From: Flavobacterium profundi
Lineage (GTDB): Bacteria; Bacteroidota; Bacteroidia; Flavobacteriales; Flavobacteriaceae
NCBI RefSeq assembly: GCF_006491645.1
Contig: NZ_VDCZ01000008.1
Location: forward strand, 62,001-126,000
Length of the DNA: 64,000 nucleotides
Direction: 5' to 3'
The position numbers and the translations under genes are program-made. The stretch's first letter is position 1. Every line of letters begins with the position of its first letter. This document shows, piece by piece, positions 15,123 through 21,718 of the stretch. The notes beneath the pieces were generated by a model, which saw nothing but the letters and a program-made list of their open reading frames with translations, did not search any database and was not told where the DNA came from.

Positions 15123-16868
15123 TTAAAATGTTTTAGTTTTTTTTACTGAGTAACTCATTAATTTTTCTGTAAATTTTAATCGGTATTGTTCAGGGAGATT
15201 GTTTTTGATGTAATCGAACGTATCGTTTAACGATAGTCGGTTATTCATAAATCTTTTAATTACTAAATCAAATTTCTTAGCATAATTGATACGTTCTTTA
15301 CGTTTCTTTGCGTTTAAAATGATTACATTTTCGTTACTTATACGTTCTTGAATGTCTTTTTTATGCTTTTGAAAAGCTTTTTGAGTGTATTCAAAACCAA
15401 TCTCTTTAGGATTTGTTCTTGTAAAATCTAAATATTGATTCGGGTATAATGGTTTTACATTGTATTTTGTAAACCATTTGGATGCATGGTTCAATCTCCA
15501 ACGGTATTCTTGTAACTTATCTACCATTAAATCTTTGTGGTATAAATAGCCATTTTTAGCAATTAATTTCTTATCCATCCATTGATTGTAAGCTTGTAGC
15601 CAAGAACCAAAAAACGGTGAGCTGTTTTTGTATAATCTTGCTAAACTTTTGAAAAAATCTTGAATAATTAGTTCTTTAAATCTTTCTCGAGGAATAGTCC
15701 CGTACTTGGATTCGTGGTATAAATATCTGATATCGATAGGAACATAGTTATTATACTTGCCTAATTTCAAATTATTGCAAAACCCAATCTTATCTTCAAT
15801 TAAAATTTCGAGATTTTCTGAAATTTTAACATTTTTCGCGCGCCCCTCTGTTTGCTTATTTTCTAACTGTGAAGTGGTGTTATTGTAAAAAGCAAATGAA
15901 TTATCAGGCGAAGCCGTTCCTATCTCAAGAGAATTGTTATCAACATTCTCTTTTATTTTACTTTTATTTACTTTAGTTACAGTAATCTCTTTGTTATTGC
16001 AAAAACTTTTAGCGGTTCGGAGCGTAACGCATTGATTTTCAAGGGTTGTTAATTTTTCGGTTTTGAGGTCTAAAACAACTAAAATTTCGGGGTTTATATG
16101 CACTTTTACACCTCTTCTGTGACCGCAAAAAGTATAGTCAAAAAACACACCTGCATCAATTAAATGCTTTCTGTGATTCTTAATCGTTTCGTTGGTTACT
16201 GAAATACTCTTAATACCGTTTCTTTCTAACTGGGTAATCTTAACGGAATTAATTTCAAGCATTTTTAACGGTCTCTCTTGAGTAATACCTAAATCCTGAA
16301 TTACTTTTGTATTCTGTTTTAATTGCTGTGCGTATTCGTGAAGAATGTTTTGGAAAATTAGCTCTGTAGGATATTTAAGAATGTGAAGCTTTTTCTTTGG
16401 TAATTGGATGCCTTTTTCAGTAAAAAGTTTATCTACTTCCTTATTATAAAAGCTAGCTGAATACGTTTTAAATTTCTTAACAAAAACTCTTTTCAACGTT
16501 TCCTGCATTTCGGAAAGTATTACTAATTTGCAACTCTCGTTGTATTTGGCAATGGATTCATTTTCAATTTTACGTTTATCATTGATATCGGCTACATAAA
16601 CCCTGAATTTGTCCATAGTAGCTGCAAAAGATTCGTTTTCAAGTATTGGCCATATTGCCTTTAATGGGCGTTCGTTAAACGCAGATGCAACGTAAATTTT
16701 TGGTTTTTCTAACGTGGGTTTAACGTCTTTAAACGTATCGATAACGTCACGTCGAATAACGTTTACTGGAACGTTATTTTGCGTTACAGGAGTTATTTTC
16801 CCAAAAATATTGGCGTGAAATAACTCTCCAATTTTCGCTGGATTGCTATTATTGTTATTCGACCTCAT
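15123..16868 (-). CDS. Probable replication protein with winged-helix region (581 aa)
   Basis: No strong family match is recognised. Residues about 205-265 look like a winged helix (ISVTNETIKNHRKHLIDAGV, then a wing with FCGHRRGVKVHI). The C-terminal third is basic and helical. There is no P-loop. Size, position after the early genes and the phased AACGT repeats inside the gene (16689-16774) suggest an initiator that binds an origin within its own coding sequence, as lambda O does. A primase- or relaxase-type function cannot be excluded. Confidence 0.55.
   Translation of the reverse strand: MRSNNNNSNPAKIGELFHANIFGKITPVTQNNVPVNVIRRDVIDTFKDVKPTLEKPKIYVASAFNERPLKAIWPILENESFAATMDKFRVYVADINDKRKIENESIAKYNESCKLVILSEMQETLKRVFVKKFKTYSASFYNKEVDKLFTEKGIQLPKKKLHILKYPTELIFQNILHEYAQQLKQNTKVIQDLGITQERPLKMLEINSVKITQLERNGIKSISVTNETIKNHRKHLIDAGVFFDYTFCGHRRGVKVHINPEILVVLDLKTEKLTTLENQCVTLRTAKSFCNNKEITVTKVNKSKIKENVDNNSLEIGTASPDNSFAFYNNTTSQLENKQTEGRAKNVKISENLEILIEDKIGFCNNLKLGKYNNYVPIDIRYLYHESKYGTIPRERFKELIIQDFFKSLARLYKNSSPFFGSWLQAYNQWMDKKLIAKNGYLYHKDLMVDKLQEYRWRLNHASKWFTKYNVKPLYPNQYLDFTRTNPKEIGFEYTQKAFQKHKKDIQERISNENVIILNAKKRKERINYAKKFDLVIKRFMNNRLSLNDTFDYIKNNLPEQYRLKFTEKLMSYSVKKTKTF
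16689..16774. repeat. Phased AACGT repeats inside replication gene
   Basis: AACGT begins at 16689, 16711, 16722, 16732, 16743, 16758 and 16770. Five of these lie one or two helical turns apart (22, 11, 10, 11 bp). The density is far above chance for AT-rich DNA. They may be origin iterons or simply reflect favoured codons (GTT after AAC/GAC). Confidence 0.5.
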
Positions 16869-16869
16869 A

Positions 16870-17067
16870 TCAATTTTTGTTTAGCGAATTGATATATATA
16901 TTCGTTCCGAAAACAATGATTGCGAATGCTGAAAGACAAATAACAAATGAGTTAATATCTTCTTTTAAGGTTTCTTGATTAGATTTTCCTGTTACCCAAA
17001 AGTAAAGGAATAGAACTGTTAAAAATACTATGAAGTATAGTATGGCTTTAAGTGGTGAAAATTTCAT
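16870..17067 (-). CDS. Two-TM small membrane protein (65 aa)
   Basis: It has two membrane helices at about 8-26 (AILYFIVFLTVLFLYFWV) and 41-58 (FVICLSAFAIIVFGTNIY) joined by a short polar loop. It precedes the replication gene by one base. A leader-box variant ACCATTTAAAAACCACA lies before the ATG. The function is unknown; a holin or superinfection-exclusion role would be guesswork. Confidence 0.6.
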   Translation of the reverse strand: MKFSPLKAILYFIVFLTVLFLYFWVTGKSNQETLKEDINSFVICLSAFAIIVFGTNIYINSLNKN

Positions 17068-17098
17068 GGTACGTGTGGTTTTTAAATGGTAAATGGTT

Positions 17099-17302
17099 TT
17101 ATTTTATTTCAGGTTCAACAACTTCTATATTGTTAATTTGATTAGTTTGAATTTTATGTATTTCTTTTCTTTGTTGAATAAGATACAGTTGTAAATGGCT
17201 TACTGGCTGTATTTCGTTGTCTTTTTCAATTAGTTCTTGCAGGCTTTCAATATCTGTGGTGTATCGTGCTTCTTTTTCGTTTAAATTCTGAATATTTCCC
17301 AT
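17099..17302 (-). CDS. Unknown small helical protein (67 aa)
   Basis: The 67-aa protein is acidic to neutral and helical (DIESLQELIEKDNEIQPVSH, then LYLIQQRKEIHKIQ), possibly a short coiled coil. No family is recognised. It lies 15 bp after the 62-aa gene in the same minus-strand run. Confidence 0.55.
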   Translation of the reverse strand: MGNIQNLNEKEARYTTDIESLQELIEKDNEIQPVSHLQLYLIQQRKEIHKIQTNQINNIEVVEPEIK

Positions 17303-17317
17303 AATATTTTTTTTAAA

Positions 17318-17506
17318 TTAATTACATCGTCCTATTAAAATAGTATTGTCTGTTTCATCAAATTCGACTCTATCAGCTTGTCCATAACAATCACAACCTT
17401 CATGATATACTAATGCATCTTTTGGACATTTTTCTAATAATTCGATTAATTGTCCTACATTTAAAATTTTATCTTTAACTTCATTGTTAATGTTTACTAG
17501 TGCCAT
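17318..17506 (-). CDS. Unknown small protein (62 aa)
   Basis: It is a compact 62-aa alpha/beta protein with GQLIELLEKCPKDALVYHEG, a CDCYGQADRVEF turn and a final CN. The pattern GQLIELLEKxPxDAxV is common among small phage proteins of unknown function. No role can be assigned. Confidence 0.6.
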   Translation of the reverse strand: MALVNINNEVKDKILNVGQLIELLEKCPKDALVYHEGCDCYGQADRVEFDETDNTILIGRCN

Positions 17507-17526
17507 TTTATTTGATGTTTTTAAAT

Positions 17527-17904
17527 TTATGATTCAACTTCCAAAGCTTTCATTTCTTCATCTGAAGCTTTTTTAATTCTTTCAATATAACTTTGAATGC
17601 CTTTTACGGTATTTTGGTTTCTTGGATAATCGTATCTGTTTTTCAAAGCAGTATCTAATTGATGATTATAACCCTCACGAATTGCCCACCTGTATTCCAA
17701 AATTAATTTAGATGTAAGTAAATTTCTGTCTTGAGTTACTTTGTCAACTTTTTCTAATGCTACAGTCATATACCAGTCATAATCTTCTTTAGTGTAAGTG
17801 ACAGGTTCAGGAAGCTTTAATGTTATTAGCTCTTTTAAACTGAATTTTTCTTCGCTTTCGCGTTTGTAAACTTCATTTTCAGTAATTAAATGCATATCGT
17901 TCAT
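17527..17904 (-). CDS. Unknown helical protein (125 aa)
   Basis: The 125-aa protein is mostly helical, with an acidic C-terminus (KKASDEEMKALEVES). Its ~110-bp leader holds a copy of the ACCATTTAACCA box and two stable hairpins (CACGTT/AACGTG and GAGGGCGA/TCGCTCTC on the minus strand), suggesting RNA-level control. No family is recognised. Confidence 0.6.
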   Translation of the reverse strand: MNDMHLITENEVYKRESEEKFSLKELITLKLPEPVTYTKEDYDWYMTVALEKVDKVTQDRNLLTSKLILEYRWAIREGYNHQLDTALKNRYDYPRNQNTVKGIQSYIERIKKASDEEMKALEVES

Positions 17905-18014
17905 GTTTTAAATTAAACTTAACCTTTCAGAAGAGAGCGATGTTAACCCAAAAACTCGCCCTCAACGTCAAGGATTCACACGTTTTGTAACGTGAAGTGG
18001 TATTTTACGGTTGG
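17905..18014 (-). promoter_or_regulatory. Structured leader of the 125-aa gene
   Basis: The minus-strand leader starts with the box (overlapping the stop of the 69-aa gene), then folds into a 6-bp CACGTT/AACGTG hairpin with a 4-nt loop and an 8-bp GAGGGCGA/TCGCTCTC hairpin with one G-T pair. No T-run follows, so it is not a plain terminator. Confidence 0.45.
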
Positions 18015-18224
18015 TTAAATGGTCGAGAGTAGCTCTTGTATTACATCCTTCTTGTATTGATCAGGATTGTATTTTTCTACGTAGCTTTCAAAACCAATTG
18101 TTCTTGCTACTTCTAACTCACGTTTAACGATATCCATCATTTGTTTTCTTTTGTAAATGACTTGCGTTACTTTGTCCAACTTTTTAAAAGCAGCTGTTGC
18201 TTCTATTATTTTATTATTTGTCAT
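18015..18224 (-). CDS. Unknown small helical protein (69 aa)
   Basis: The 69-aa, basic, fully helical protein (TAAFKKLDKVTQVIYKRKQM, then VKRELEVARTIGFESYVEKY) is of unknown function. Its leader (18225-18335) carries the box, a six-codon ORF and three hairpins. Its stop overlaps the next copy of the box. Confidence 0.6.
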   Translation of the reverse strand: MTNNKIIEATAAFKKLDKVTQVIYKRKQMMDIVKRELEVARTIGFESYVEKYNPDQYKKDVIQELLSTI

Positions 18225-18335
18225 AATTTTTACTTAATTTTGGACCGTTAAGCTGTGGTGGCTTAACAATCTACACCGTTCATGGTGTGGTTAAATGGTT
18301 GAGAGTGGAGTGGTATCCACTCTCTTTTTTTATGT
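18225..18335 (-). promoter_or_regulatory. Structured leader with six-codon ORF and reversed terminator
   Basis: The minus strand carries, in order, a GAGAGTGG/CCACTCTC hairpin (18301-18324), the leader box (18285-18298), a tiny ORF reading MNGVDC, and a GTTAAGC/GCTTAAC hairpin before the 69-aa gene. The first hairpin has its T-run (18325-18331) on the plus strand, so it would terminate antisense rather than operon transcription. Confidence 0.45.
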
Positions 18336-18821
18336 TTAAGACTCAACAATTTTATAATTCTTCTGAAAATCTTCATTTGAAACACACTTATTGTAGCCCC
18401 ACTCGTTCTTAATGATATAGAAACCTATCTCTACCTTAATTTCATCCAATTTGTTATCAAGAAAATTTAAAACTTTTATTTGTTCATTATTTTCGATAAT
18501 AAAGTATGATTCTATGTGATTACTTAAGTATTCACATTCTAGTTTCTTATTATCCTCGCTTAATTTGTATTTATTCTCGTGTGAAGGTTTAAAACTTTTT
18601 GGAACTAAATTACTAGAAAATAATGCTATCCTTTCTTGTTCTTTATGAAATGCTATATAATCACCTATGGCTATTTCATTTTCATATAATACATGGTTTT
18701 CTATAGCAATATTTAATGATTCTTTTAATTTGTTAATTAAATTAAAGTTTTCATTGTTTAAATGAAGTAAAATATCTATTGATTCGTGTATTATTTGTCT
18801 ACAAAATCCACTCTTTTTCAT
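18336..18821 (-). CDS. Unknown protein (161 aa)
   Basis: The 161-aa protein is soluble, with a helical N-terminal half (RQIIHESIDILLHLNNENFN) and a mixed C-terminal half rich in Asn, Glu and Tyr. No family is recognised. It starts two bases after the excisionase-like gene and is probably co-expressed with it. Confidence 0.6.
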   Translation of the reverse strand: MKKSGFCRQIIHESIDILLHLNNENFNLINKLKESLNIAIENHVLYENEIAIGDYIAFHKEQERIALFSSNLVPKSFKPSHENKYKLSEDNKKLECEYLSNHIESYFIIENNEQIKVLNFLDNKLDEIKVEIGFYIIKNEWGYNKCVSNEDFQKNYKIVES

Positions 18822-18823
18822 GT

Positions 18824-19081
18824 TTATTTTATTAGGATTAAATTTTTTATAAGTTCACTTTTCTTGTATCTGCGTTCATTTCCAATTGCATAAGCCTTTA
18901 TTATGCCATCCTTTTGCCATTTAATAATAGTTTGAACGCTAACCTTATAAAAACCTGCTACCTCTTTTTGTGTAAGTAGTTCTTCTTCTTCTTCTTTTGG
19001 CTTAACAAATTCCATTACTTCGTTTTTAATTAAACGAGAAAGCTCGAGTGGTGATAAATTTGTAATTTGTACTGCTTCCAT
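18824..19081 (-). CDS. Excisionase/MerR-like helix-turn-helix protein (85 aa)
   Basis: Residues about 35-80 form an HTH_17-type winged helix (LLTQKEVAGFYKVSVQTIIK, then WQKDGIIKAYAIGNERRYKK) typical of Bacteroidota excisionases and element regulators. It lies downstream of the inverted-repeat locus 19139-19325, in the early transcript. It may direct excision with the integrase or regulate early genes. Confidence 0.75.
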   Translation of the reverse strand: MEAVQITNLSPLELSRLIKNEVMEFVKPKEEEEELLTQKEVAGFYKVSVQTIIKWQKDGIIKAYAIGNERRYKKSELIKNLILIK

Positions 19082-19138
19082 AGTAATTTTTTTAAGGTTT
19101 GACGGGCGCTCTATTCTATTTTACTAACTTTTATTTTT

Positions 19139-19325
19139 AAAAACACAACCCAATATTTGTAATTCAAAAGATTAATGTAACCGCATTAATCAATTTTTAA
19201 AACTATTTAGTACCACCATATTACGAACAAGAATGAAAATTTTCTTATAAATAGTTTTTATTACAAATTAAACAATGAACTTACTTTTAGTGAGTTAGCC
19301 ATGCTTACTCTTTAGGGTTGTGTTT
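19139..19325 (-). ncRNA. Nested inverted-repeat locus, candidate structured RNA
   Basis: An outer stem AAACACAACCC/GGGTTGTGTTT (19141-19151 and 19315-19325) encloses TTTGTAAT/ATTACAAA (19157-19164, 19260-19267), then AAAACTATTTA/TAAATAGTTTT (19199-19209, 19248-19258). It also holds side hairpins GATTAATG/CATTAATC (19170-19191) and GAGTTAGC/GCTTACTC (19292-19310, one mismatch). On the minus strand the outer stem is followed by TTTTT. No protein frame fills it. It could be a structured RNA, an early-gene leader or a replication structure. Confidence 0.5.
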
Positions 19326-19347
19326 ATGGTTATAATGTTTTTTATAC

Positions 19348-19539
19348 TTATTGTTCCTTTGGCACAGTTTTAGTTTTAATTCTCGGATAAATTATAGAAT
19401 CTATTGCATGAGTACTTAAACCAAACTCCGTAGCAGTTACTGAAAGAGCCTTCGACCCTCTTCCAGTAATTTTCTTCAATTCCTCATAACGAGATTTAAT
19501 TTTCTCATTCCTCTCTTTTTTAAAATCTGCTACAGTCAT
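19348..19539 (-). CDS. Small HTH-like early protein (63 aa)
   Basis: The 63-aa basic protein has a predicted helix-turn-helix (RYEELKKITGRGSKALSVTA, then TEFGLSTHAIDSIIY). It is divergent from the repressor, with three direct repeats between them, the position of a Cro-like gene. It heads the minus-strand early transcript. Confidence 0.65.
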   Translation of the reverse strand: MTVADFKKERNEKIKSRYEELKKITGRGSKALSVTATEFGLSTHAIDSIIYPRIKTKTVPKEQ

Positions 19540-19546
19540 AATTTTT

Positions 19547-19630
19547 TCGTATTTTGATACGACAATATTACATATATTTTATAATTAAGACAAATATTTT
19601 ATAACTAAAATACATATTTTTTATAAATTA
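19547..19630. promoter_or_regulatory. Operator-like repeats between repressor and early gene
   Basis: Three direct repeats of about ACATATTTTTTATAA begin at 19570, 19590 and 19612, spaced 20 and 22 bp, plus an inverted repeat TCGTAT/ATACGA at 19547-19562. The layout matches repressor operators controlling divergent lysogenic and early promoters. Confidence 0.55.
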
Positions 19631-19678
19631 ATTCTTAATTAATTGACTTTCAATTGTTTAAATAACATAAATTTTATA

Positions 19679-20200
19679 ATGAAAAATTATATTTCTAATA
19701 ATTTGTCATTCTTAGTTAATAAAATGAATTGTTCTAGGGATGAGTTTGGTGCAATGTTTGGATTAAATAGAGGTAATATTTCATTTTATATAAATGAAAA
19801 ATCTCAACCTAAAATCGAAACGATACAGAGCATCTGTGATTATTTTAAAATTTCTATAGATGATTTTATTAATAATGATTTATCTAATAAAAACACCTCT
19901 TTAAACACCTCAAAAACAACTAACACAGTAGATTCTGAAATCATTACTAAAGAAATTCAATTAAGAGATGACTTAATTGTAGCTTATAAGGATAAAATTG
20001 AATTGTTGACTAAACAAAACGAGGAAATACTTGTTCGACTTGAAAATAAGGTTGATCTTGCTACAAGTAAAATTGATGAATCTGCAATTTTAAATCAAAA
20101 CATTTTTAAGGAACTCGAGGAACAGTTAGAATATATTAATCTTAAGGAAAATTTAGAGAAAGCAAAAAAAATGGTTTCTAATCCAACCAAAAAGAGCTAG
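19679..20200 (+). CDS. XRE-family repressor with C-terminal coiled coil
   Basis: The ATG at 19679 (MKNYISNNLSFLVNKMN) is preferred; the extension upstream runs through AT-rich operator DNA. Residues 15-60 form an XRE helix-turn-helix (DEFGAMFGLNRGNISFYINE). After a Ser/Thr/Asn linker, residues 95-165 form a long coiled coil. It has no protease domain, so inactivation would not be LexA-like. It is probably the element's lysogeny regulator, transcribed opposite to the early genes. Confidence 0.8.
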   Translation: MKNYISNNLSFLVNKMNCSRDEFGAMFGLNRGNISFYINEKSQPKIETIQSICDYFKISIDDFINNDLSNKNTSLNTSKTTNTVDSEIITKEIQLRDDLIVAYKDKIELLTKQNEEILVRLENKVDLATSKIDESAILNQNIFKELEEQLEYINLKENLEKAKKMVSNPTKKS

Positions 20201-20400
20201 TTAATAATTCTCCAAAAGAAGTCATTTAGAGTATTCTCTTTTTTTGAATCGTTAATGTTTTTAACTTCTTTTTCTACGTTTAAAATAATAGAAATATATT
20301 CCTGCTCTGATAATAAACCTTTTTTAAGTTTATCCATAGCTTCAGAAACTATAAAGTTGAGTTCTTTATAACTAGAATTTTTATTGCTTTTTAAACCCAT
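20197..20400 (-). CDS. Unknown small helical protein (67 aa)
   Basis: The 67-aa protein (SEAMDKLKKGLLSEQEYISI, then VEKEVKNIN) is helical and charged. It overlaps the stop of the 151-aa membrane gene by one base and the end of the repressor gene on the other strand by four. It is the last gene of the GG-peptide operon; the function is unknown. Confidence 0.6.
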   Translation of the reverse strand: MGLKSNKNSSYKELNFIVSEAMDKLKKGLLSEQEYISIILNVEKEVKNINDSKKENTLNDFFWRIIN

Positions 20401-20855
20401 TAATTTTTATCTGCTTTTTTGATTTTTAAAACTGTTAAATCAAAGATATTTTCAAGTAATTTTAGTTTAGCATTTTTTTGTTCTGTTTCTACTTTCTCTT
20501 TATTCATAATCATTGAAATTAGAGAAATAACCACTAACAAAGCTAACGAGAATCCAAGTACATAAATATTAAAATAAGACTTGTTATCGTAATCATTTGA
20601 AAAAAATATCCAGTAAAGAGATAAAGAAATTATATAGATTGGGGCTAAATAACTTATTCTGTAAGGTTTAAATTGTGCTGCAATAATAATAAGAAATTGG
20701 CTTATCATCATAGATAGCCAAAACACAAAATTTGTAGTAGAGTTAAATCCGTATATGTTTTTAAATTCAATATTGTAGTAACTTACAAACAAGTCACTTA
20801 ACAAAATCATTCCTGATACAAGTACCAGGAATGAAGCTATTAGTCTTTTTATCAT
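20400..20855 (-). CDS. Four-TM membrane protein, possible immunity protein (151 aa)
   Basis: It has four membrane helices at about 5-23, 44-61, 68-85 and 95-113, then a basic and acidic cytoplasmic coil (KEKVETEQKNAKLKLLENIF). It follows the double-glycine peptide gene by three bases. Small multi-TM proteins next to bacteriocin-like peptides are often immunity proteins, so that role is inferred from context only. Confidence 0.6.
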   Translation of the reverse strand: MIKRLIASFLVLVSGMILLSDLFVSYYNIEFKNIYGFNSTTNFVFWLSMMISQFLIIIAAQFKPYRISYLAPIYIISLSLYWIFFSNDYDNKSYFNIYVLGFSLALLVVISLISMIMNKEKVETEQKNAKLKLLENIFDLTVLKIKKADKN

Positions 20856-20858
20856 TTT

Positions 20859-21011
20859 TTAACCATTAGTCTTTGGTCTTCCGCCACCTCTATCGATATC
20901 CTCTTCATCAGTTACTGCTGGAGGAACCGTAGTAGCATCTTCACCACCTTTAATTGTTTTCAAATGTTTGTTGGTTAATTTTTTAACCTCAAAAGTCATA
21001 ACTTTTTTCAT
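20859..21011 (-). CDS. 50-aa double-glycine leader peptide (bacteriocin/signal-like)
   Basis: A short frame gives a basic leader ending VKKLTNKHLKTIKGG followed by a 27-residue acidic, Pro/Gly-containing tail (EDATTVPPAVTDEEDIDRGG, then GRPKTNG). This is the form of peptides cut after Gly-Gly by C39-peptidase ABC exporters and of GG-leader natural-product precursors known in Bacteroidota. No exporter or modifying enzyme lies in the element part of the window. It is cotranscribed with a four-TM protein. Confidence 0.7.
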   Translation of the reverse strand: MKKVMTFEVKKLTNKHLKTIKGGEDATTVPPAVTDEEDIDRGGGRPKTNG

Positions 21012-21096
21012 AATAAAATGTTTTAAAATTAATAATACTATAAAAGTATTAATTCTCTAAAACAAACATGATATAACAAACAGCAACTTCTACAAA

Positions 21097-21228
21097 GAAC
21101 GTATTTTATTTGTTAAAATTATTACAGATAAAATGTATTTAATGTTAAAATTATATACGTATAAATACGTACAAGGTTATAAAAGGTACGTATTTACACG
21201 TATTAAAAAATCAGTATAAATACGTATT
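21097..21228. repeat. Cluster of TACGTA sites
   Basis: TACGTA occurs at 21156-21161, 21166-21171, 21187-21192 and 21221-21226, with variants AACGTA (21099) and CACGTA (21198), several inside AAATACGTATT palindromes. The region 21012-21285 holds no gene. The cluster may bind a regulator of the divergent peptide operon and secreted-protein gene, or the integrase. Confidence 0.6.
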
Positions 21229-21285
21229 GACTGGTTAAATAATTACAGTTTATTTTGTGAATTAATACTAAATAAATATTTTACC

Positions 21286-21714
21286 ATGAAGAAAATTTTA
21301 ACATTATTATTGTTTGTTGTATCGTTTTCAGTGCTTTCTCAAGAAAAAATCAGTACAAGCGTAGAAGAGTACAATTATCTATTAGAAGAGCTGCCAAAAG
21401 AATTGGCTCTAGGAAATAAAATGAAAGATGGATTTGAATTAAAAAAAATTGAACAAAATACATTTAAAGAATTCACTTACACTTACTTTTTATACTGGGA
21501 CACAAAAAACAATGTAGCTAGAGCTATGCTTATTTCTGCAAAAAAGGGAGATGATAAAGAAAGATTGCTATGTTTGCCATTTAACAATAACGATTTGCTA
21601 GAAAAGTTTTTTAAAGAATCTGAAAAACTTGGAGCTAGTATGAAAATGTATTTTGATTATTCCATTTACAATGTATTACAAAAATCTATCGAAAAAGTAG
21701 CTAATAGGAAATAG
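21286..21714 (+). CDS. Secreted protein of unknown function (142 aa), possible lysogenic cargo
   Basis: A Sec signal peptide (MKKILTLLLFVVSFSVLSQ) is followed by a 120-residue mixed domain with no recognised family. It stands alone on the plus strand next to the integrase, the usual site for lysogenic conversion genes. It ends five bases before the convergent integrase gene, and no terminator lies between them. Confidence 0.7.
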   Translation: MKKILTLLLFVVSFSVLSQEKISTSVEEYNYLLEELPKELALGNKMKDGFELKKIEQNTFKEFTYTYFLYWDTKNNVARAMLISAKKGDDKERLLCLPFNNNDLLEKFFKESEKLGASMKMYFDYSIYNVLQKSIEKVANRK

Positions 21715-21718
21715 CTTT

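Noticed and set aside
19139..19325. Retron msr-msd locus
   Set aside because: The closing inverted repeat looks similar, but no reverse transcriptase is encoded in the window.
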